A stretch of 64,000 nt of DNA from Lentzea aerocolonigenes (GTDB lineage Bacteria > Actinomycetota > Actinomycetes > Mycobacteriales > Pseudonocardiaceae): NCBI RefSeq assembly GCF_000974445.1, contig NZ_BBOJ01000037.1:1-64000 (forward strand), written 5' to 3'. The translations under genes and the position numbers were made by a program. Below, piece by piece: positions 60,486 through 64,000 of the stretch. The notes beneath the pieces were generated by a model that did no database searches, was not told the DNA's origin, and saw only the letters and a program-made list of their open reading frames with translations. Positions within the stretch are counted from its first letter, which is position 1, and each line of letters starts with the position of its first letter.

Positions 60486-61922
60486 TCACGCGACCGGTAC
60501 CGCGAGGTCGGCATCCGCCGGGAATCCTGTTCCTGCAACAGATGCAGCCACCACACCCAAACGGCCGATCGCTTCGCGAAGCACTTCGGCCGACTGCGTG
60601 TACGGCACCCGGAGCATCTGCTCGCACCCTCCGTGCACCGCGAACCGGGGACCGGGGACGAGCCGCAGACCGTGGTTCTGCGCGACCACCGCGATCCGCG
60701 TGCTGACCGGCCCGTCGAGCGTGCACCACACCCCGAGCCCGCCGGAAGGCACCTCGAAGCTCCACTGTGGACAATGCTCGCGCAACGCCGCGACCGCCAC
60801 GTCCCGTTGCGCCAGAGCCTCCGCACGTCTTTGGCCCAGAACGACTTCCGGCGACTCCAGCAACGCAGCCAGCACCAGCTGCTCGAACACCGGCGTGCCC
60901 AGGTCGATCGCCGCCCGCGTCGACAGCAGCCGGTGCACGATCTCCTCGGACGCCCTGATCCAGCCGATCCGCAGTCCGCCCCAGTGCGACTTGCTCGCCG
61001 ATCCCAGGGTCACCACCGAGTCCCCGCCGAACGCGGCCATCGGCAACGGCGCCTCCGACCCGTCCAGCGCGAGTTCCACCAGGGTCTCGTCGACGACCAG
61101 TGGCGTGCGGGCTTTGCGCAGCACCGCAGAAAGCGATTCCCTCGACTCGGCGGACATCCGCAGTCCGGTCGGGTTCTGGAAGTCCGGGATCAGGTAGGCC
61201 AGCCGCGGGCCCGCCTGCCGCAACGCCGCCTCGTACCCGTCGACGTCCCAGCCGTCGGCCAGCATCGGCACCGGCACCGGGATCCCGAACGACGCCCGCA
61301 CCGCCTCCAGCGCGTTGGGGTAGCTCGGTTGCTCCACCAGCACGCGGTCACCCGGTCCGACGAAGAGCCGCAGCACCAACGCCCACGCGTGCTGCGCTCC
61401 GGACGTCACCACGATCTGGTCGGGCGAGGTCGGCAGCCCGCGCGCCGCGTACCGGTCCGCGATCCGCTGCCGCAGCACCGGCAACCCGCGCTCGTCGTAC
61501 CCGTGCGAGGCGAGGTGCTCCGGCATCTGGGTCATCGCGACCTCCATCGCGAGCCGCACCGACGGCAACGCGGGAGGCGCGGCGCGGGACAGGTCGATCA
61601 ACGTGTCGTCGACGCCGGTGATGCCACCACCGCCACCGACGGGCCCGTTGATCCACGACCCGGCTCCGCGCCGCGACTCCACCACCCCCTCGGAACGCAG
61701 CTGGTCCAGCGCCGCGGTGATCGTGGTGCGGCTCACCGGCAGCGCGTCGGTGAGCTCGCGTTCGGACGGCAGCCGGGTGCCGACGGGCAGCCGGCCGTCC
61801 GCGACCAGCAGTTTCAGCGCCGCGGCGAGGTCGGCCGACCCCTGCCGGGCACCGCCGCGACGCCACGACCCGAGCAGCCGGGCCAGCCGGGCACCCGATA
61901 CACGTCCACCTGGTGGGAGCAT
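60486..61922 (-). CDS. MocR-family regulator (GntR HTH + aminotransferase fold), YczR-like
   Basis: 478 residues from ATG 61922 (MLPPGGRVSGARLARLLG). GntR winged helix at about 25-90 (LPVGTRLPSERELTDALPVSRTTITAALDQLRSEG) and a class I aminotransferase-like domain with PLP Lys in TLGSASKSHWGGLRIGW. MocR proteins sense PLP or amines and control neighbours. Divergence from a yczE-type gene is the well-known YczR-YczE pairing. Operator half-sites lie between the two starts. Confidence 0.9.
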   Translation of the reverse strand: MLPPGGRVSGARLARLLGSWRRGGARQGSADLAAALKLLVADGRLPVGTRLPSERELTDALPVSRTTITAALDQLRSEGVVESRRGAGSWINGPVGGGGGITGVDDTLIDLSRAAPPALPSVRLAMEVAMTQMPEHLASHGYDERGLPVLRQRIADRYAARGLPTSPDQIVVTSGAQHAWALVLRLFVGPGDRVLVEQPSYPNALEAVRASFGIPVPVPMLADGWDVDGYEAALRQAGPRLAYLIPDFQNPTGLRMSAESRESLSAVLRKARTPLVVDETLVELALDGSEAPLPMAAFGGDSVVTLGSASKSHWGGLRIGWIRASEEIVHRLLSTRAAIDLGTPVFEQLVLAALLESPEVVLGQRRAEALAQRDVAVAALREHCPQWSFEVPSGGLGVWCTLDGPVSTRIAVVAQNHGLRLVPGPRFAVHGGCEQMLRVPYTQSAEVLREAIGRLGVVAASVAGTGFPADADLAVPVA

Positions 61923-61925
61923 GAG

Positions 61926-61964
61926 GCCAATTATCGCGAATTGGCTATGGATTACCAGGCCAAT
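61926..61964. promoter_or_regulatory. MocR operator region
   Basis: GCCAATT (61926-61932) and AATTGGC (61939-61945) form a perfect inverted repeat with a 6-bp centre; a third GCCAAT lies at 61959-61964 in direct orientation. MocR/YczR sites often combine such inverted and direct repeats. The region holds both divergent promoters. Confidence 0.65.
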
Positions 61965-61983
61965 CACAACCCAGTATGGCCAC

Positions 61984-62622
61984 ATGGCCACGTTGACCGC
62001 ACTCCACCAGCTGCCCGTCAGGATCGCGCCCACCCGTCGTCTCTCCCAGCTCTTCGCAGGTCTGTGGCTCTACGGCGCGAGCATGGGCCTGCACATCCGC
62101 TCGACCCTCGGCCTCGATCCGTGGGACGTGCTCCACGAGGGCCTCGCCAGACGCACCGGCCTGAGCTTCGGCCTGATCACCGCGATCACCGGCGTGCTGG
62201 TGCTGCTCGTGTGGATCCCGCTCAAGCAGAAGCCCGGCATCGGCACCATCGCGAACGTCGTCGTCATCGCCGTCAGCGTGGACGTGACGCTCTCGATCGT
62301 CCCTGCGCCGCAAGGACTTCTGCCCAGGATCGTGCTGCTGACGCTCGGCATCGTGCTCAACGCCGTCGCGTTCGCGGCGTACGTCGGTTCACGGCTCGGG
62401 CCGGGCCCGCGCGACGGCATGGTGACCGGTTTCTGCCGCCGCACGGGCGTTTCCCTGCGCCTCACCAGAACCGTCATCGAACTGGTGGTGCTCGGCACCG
62501 GCTGGCTGCTGGGCGGCACCGTCGGCGTCGGCACGATCCTCTACGCCGTCAGCATCGGCCCGCTCACCCAGCTGTTCCTGCCCGCGCTCACGTGGCGCGA
62601 GCGCTCGCAGCCCGTTTCCTGA
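61984..62622 (+). CDS. YczE/YitT-family membrane protein
   Basis: 212 residues with five or six membrane helices (FAGLWLYGASMGLHIRS; LITAITGVLVLLVWIPL; IANVVVIAVSVDVTLSIV; IVLLTLGIVLNAVAFAAYVG; TVIELVVLGTGWLLGGTVGVGTILY). The loop LGLDPWDVLHEGLARRTGLS is typical of the YczE group. Transport is suspected but unproven. Probably controlled by the divergent MocR gene. Its 3' end overlaps the Clp-N gene by 35 bp. Confidence 0.85.
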   Translation: MATLTALHQLPVRIAPTRRLSQLFAGLWLYGASMGLHIRSTLGLDPWDVLHEGLARRTGLSFGLITAITGVLVLLVWIPLKQKPGIGTIANVVVIAVSVDVTLSIVPAPQGLLPRIVLLTLGIVLNAVAFAAYVGSRLGPGPRDGMVTGFCRRTGVSLRLTRTVIELVVLGTGWLLGGTVGVGTILYAVSIGPLTQLFLPALTWRERSQPVS

Positions 62623-63115
62623 TCTCCTCGTAGGTGACGCCTCGCTCGGTCAGCACCTCGGCCACGATTCCCTTGCCCTGCAACAGGGCCAGCACGATGT
62701 GCTCGGAACCCAGGTAGTTGTGGCCGAGGTCGCGCGCTTCACGCAACGACTTCTCCAGGGCCTTCTTGAACGCGGGTTCCAGCGGCATCCCGAACCACCG
62801 CCGGCGCGGCCCCGGTCGCAGCACACCGGACCCGAGCGACTGCTCGACCGAGTCGATCACCTGGTCGACGTCGATCCCCAAGCCCCGCAACGCTTCCGCG
62901 TCGGCCTTGGTCAAACCGCCCTTGCGCCGGTAGTCGCGGAACGCCGTCTCCAGCTCGTCCCTCGGCAGGTCGAACCCGGTGAGCACCGGCGCGTCGAGCA
63001 ACGCGAGCAGCAGGTGCTCGACGCCGACCTCGGCGGCGTGGACCCGTTCCGCCTCCCGCACCGCGGCCTTCACGGCCTCGCGGGCCTCCTTCGTGAACCG
63101 CTCGCCAACCATCAT
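62588..63115 (-). CDS. Clp N-terminal-domain protein without ATPase
   Basis: 175 residues from ATG 63115, overlapping the HTH stop as ATGA. Two Clp-N repeats: RFTKEAREAVKAAVREAERVHAAEVGVEHLLLALLDAP and FKKALEKSLREARDLGHNYLGSEHIVLALLQGKGIVAEVL. Full ClpC AAA+ modules are absent, so it cannot unfold substrates itself; it may be an adaptor or decoy for ClpC. Co-translated with a small HTH protein, a frequent actinobacterial pair. Confidence 0.85.
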   Translation of the reverse strand: MMVGERFTKEAREAVKAAVREAERVHAAEVGVEHLLLALLDAPVLTGFDLPRDELETAFRDYRRKGGLTKADAEALRGLGIDVDQVIDSVEQSLGSGVLRPGPRRRWFGMPLEPAFKKALEKSLREARDLGHNYLGSEHIVLALLQGKGIVAEVLTERGVTYEEIRKRAASARAT

Positions 63116-63321
63116 CGACCCCCGTGCTTCTTGTGCACCGCCTGGCGGGAAACCCCGAGCTCCGCCGCGATGTCCTGCCACGACCAGCCCTGGGCCCGCG
63201 CACTGCGGACCTGGGCGGCCTCCAGATGTTCGAGCAGCCGCCGCAACGCGCTGACGGCCCGCAACCCGACCTTCGGGTCGCGGTCTCCAGCCGCTGTGGC
63301 GAGATCCGTCGCTTCAGTCAT
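63112..63321 (-). CDS. Small HTH protein upstream of the Clp-N gene
   Basis: 69 residues from ATG 63321. A helix (SALRRLLEHLEAAQVRSARAQG) leads to the HTH WSWQDIAAELGVSRQAVHKKHGGR. It is followed by the Clp-N gene with a 4-bp overlap. A perfect 16-bp palindrome 3 bp upstream of its start is a likely autoregulatory operator. Confidence 0.85.
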   Translation of the reverse strand: MTEATDLATAAGDRDPKVGLRAVSALRRLLEHLEAAQVRSARAQGWSWQDIAAELGVSRQAVHKKHGGR

Positions 63322-63324
63322 GAT

Positions 63325-63367
63325 GTCAACGTACGTTGACAACGCCGATTCGTCAATCGAAGTTGAC
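63325..63367. promoter_or_regulatory. Paired GTCAAC/GTTGAC operators
   Basis: GTCAACGTACGTTGAC (63325-63340) is a perfect 16-bp palindrome. GTCAATCGAAGTTGAC (63352-63367) is a second, nearly symmetric site with the same half-site GTCAA/TTGAC, 27 bp away centre to centre. They fill the 61-bp gap between divergent starts, so one regulator could control both genes. Confidence 0.75.
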
Positions 63368-63382
63368 ACGTACGGTGGAGCC

Positions 63383-64000
63383 GTGAAGATCGAGACCGCC
63401 GAGCAGGGGGCTCCGGGCCGAGTCACCGAGGATCGGATCAGGGTGCTGCCGAACGCCGTCGTCGTGCTCGACGGCGTCACCTCGCGGACCCGGCCGCCGG
63501 ACCGCAACGGTGGTTGGTACGCCACGAAACTCGCCGACGAACTGGCCCAGCTGATCACCGCGGCGGACCCGCTGACAGACCTGCTGGCACAGGCGATCGC
63601 GAACCTCGCCGCGGCACACGACCTCGTCCCCGGCGACGCACCGTCGTCGACCGCGGCGATCGTGCGCTGGAACGACGAGACGATCGACGCCCTCGTGCTG
63701 TGCGACACCCCGGTCGTCGCGTTCGGACAGACCACTCAGGTCCTCGACGACACCCGGCTCGAGGACCTGCGGCCGGTGAGCCCGGACATCCTGGCGCACA
63801 AGAACAAGCCGGGAGGCTGGTGGGTGGCGGAGGCCGAACCCCTTGCGGCACATCAGGCCCGGACGGCGAGCTGGCCGCGTGCGGAGATCAGGAAAGTGAT
63901 CGCTCTCACAGACGGTGTCTCATGTGGAGTGTCCGAGTACGGGCTCTTCTCGTGGGAGCAACTCGCGGAAATGCCGCTGGGCGAAGCGCTCGACCGAATC
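63383..64000 (+). CDS. PP2C-like protein, 3' end cut by window
   Basis: 206 codons from GTG 63383 (MKIETAEQGAPGRVTEDRIRV), open to the window edge. VVVLDGVTSRTRPPDRNGGWYA resembles PP2C motif 2 (DGVGG); SSTAAIVRW, LVLCDTPVVAFG and VIALTDGVSCGVSEYG match the later PP2C strands and the DG-metal motif. It probably dephosphorylates Ser/Thr, or it is a PP2C-fold relative. Missing the acidic C-terminal motif only because it is cut off. Divergent from the HTH/Clp-N operon. Confidence 0.7.
   Translation, partial: MKIETAEQGAPGRVTEDRIRVLPNAVVVLDGVTSRTRPPDRNGGWYATKLADELAQLITAADPLTDLLAQAIANLAAAHDLVPGDAPSSTAAIVRWNDETIDALVLCDTPVVAFGQTTQVLDDTRLEDLRPVSPDILAHKNKPGGWWVAEAEPLAAHQARTASWPRAEIRKVIALTDGVSCGVSEYGLFSWEQLAEMPLGEALDRI

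Noticed and set aside
60178-60774. 198-codon minus-strand frame across the structured gap
   Set aside because: It would run out of the MocR gene in another frame, through the terminator and structured region. No conserved motif is present.
1-64000. CRISPR arrays, tRNA and rRNA genes
   Set aside because: No regularly spaced direct repeats, cloverleaf with CCA-type end, or rRNA core sequence was seen on either strand.

Overview
The window is about 64 kb of very GC-rich DNA from a filamentous actinobacterium, most likely family Pseudonocardiaceae (Lentzea / Lechevalieria / Saccharothrix type). This is inferred from mycothiol genes (mshA, a mycothiol-dependent maleylpyruvate isomerase homologue), senX3-regX3, hbhA, a bS22 ribosomal protein, ESX-type proteins, many GTG starts and dense ATGA/GTGA stop-start overlaps. 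No rRNA, tRNA or CRISPR array was seen.

Backbone. Much of 3.7-25.5 kb and 42.9-44.4 kb, nearly all on the minus strand, follows the order of the Mycobacterium tuberculosis Rv0474-Rv0502 region: acyltransferase, galE2-like epimerase, bS22, small HTH protein, proC, thioesterase, Rv0498-like, Rv0497-like, Ppx/GppA, regX3, senX3, gpmA, YbjN, mshA, L,D-transpeptidase, SDR, murB, DUF2505, DUF2516, hbhA and its HTH neighbour. These genes serve phosphate sensing and polyphosphate turnover, proline metabolism, mycothiol and peptidoglycan. Proline dehydrogenase and an alpha/beta hydrolase are lineage-specific insertions.

Accessory regions. (1) 0-3.7 kb: an IS4-family insertion sequence with intact inverted repeats and an 8-bp target duplication, then an ArsR regulator divergent from an unusual P450-fragment / PEP-mutase fusion. 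(2) 27.9-31.5 kb: a five-gene ESX-associated operon (WXG100-like, EspG-like, alpha/beta hydrolase, lipoprotein, YbaB-like) without an ESX ATPase. (3) 31.6-36.7 kb: lipoprotein, a class III aminotransferase homologue that lacks its PLP lysine, a LOG-family protein and two secreted proteins. (4) 36.8-40.2 kb: a 1,136-residue HTH-STAND-WD40 protein; a second, membrane-bound NACHT protein lies at 45.6 kb beside a PCMT-type methyltransferase. (5) 47.5-52.9 kb: FtsX-type ABC transporter with a PadR regulator, CGNR regulator and DUF445 protein. (6) 52.9-54.2 kb: a solitary tnpB with intact RuvC residues. (7) 55.4-59.3 kb: a sigma factor / small protein / TPR-CHAT protease operon converging on a compact subtilisin-like protease; this is the best candidate for a little-described system. 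(8) 59.4-64 kb: secreted protein, a structured intergenic RNA candidate, a MocR-YczE pair, and an HTH/Clp-N cassette divergent from a truncated PP2C-like gene.

A family of intergenic palindromes built on ACGCGGGG...CCCCGCGT recurs at four places, and several convergent gene pairs overlap at their 3' ends.
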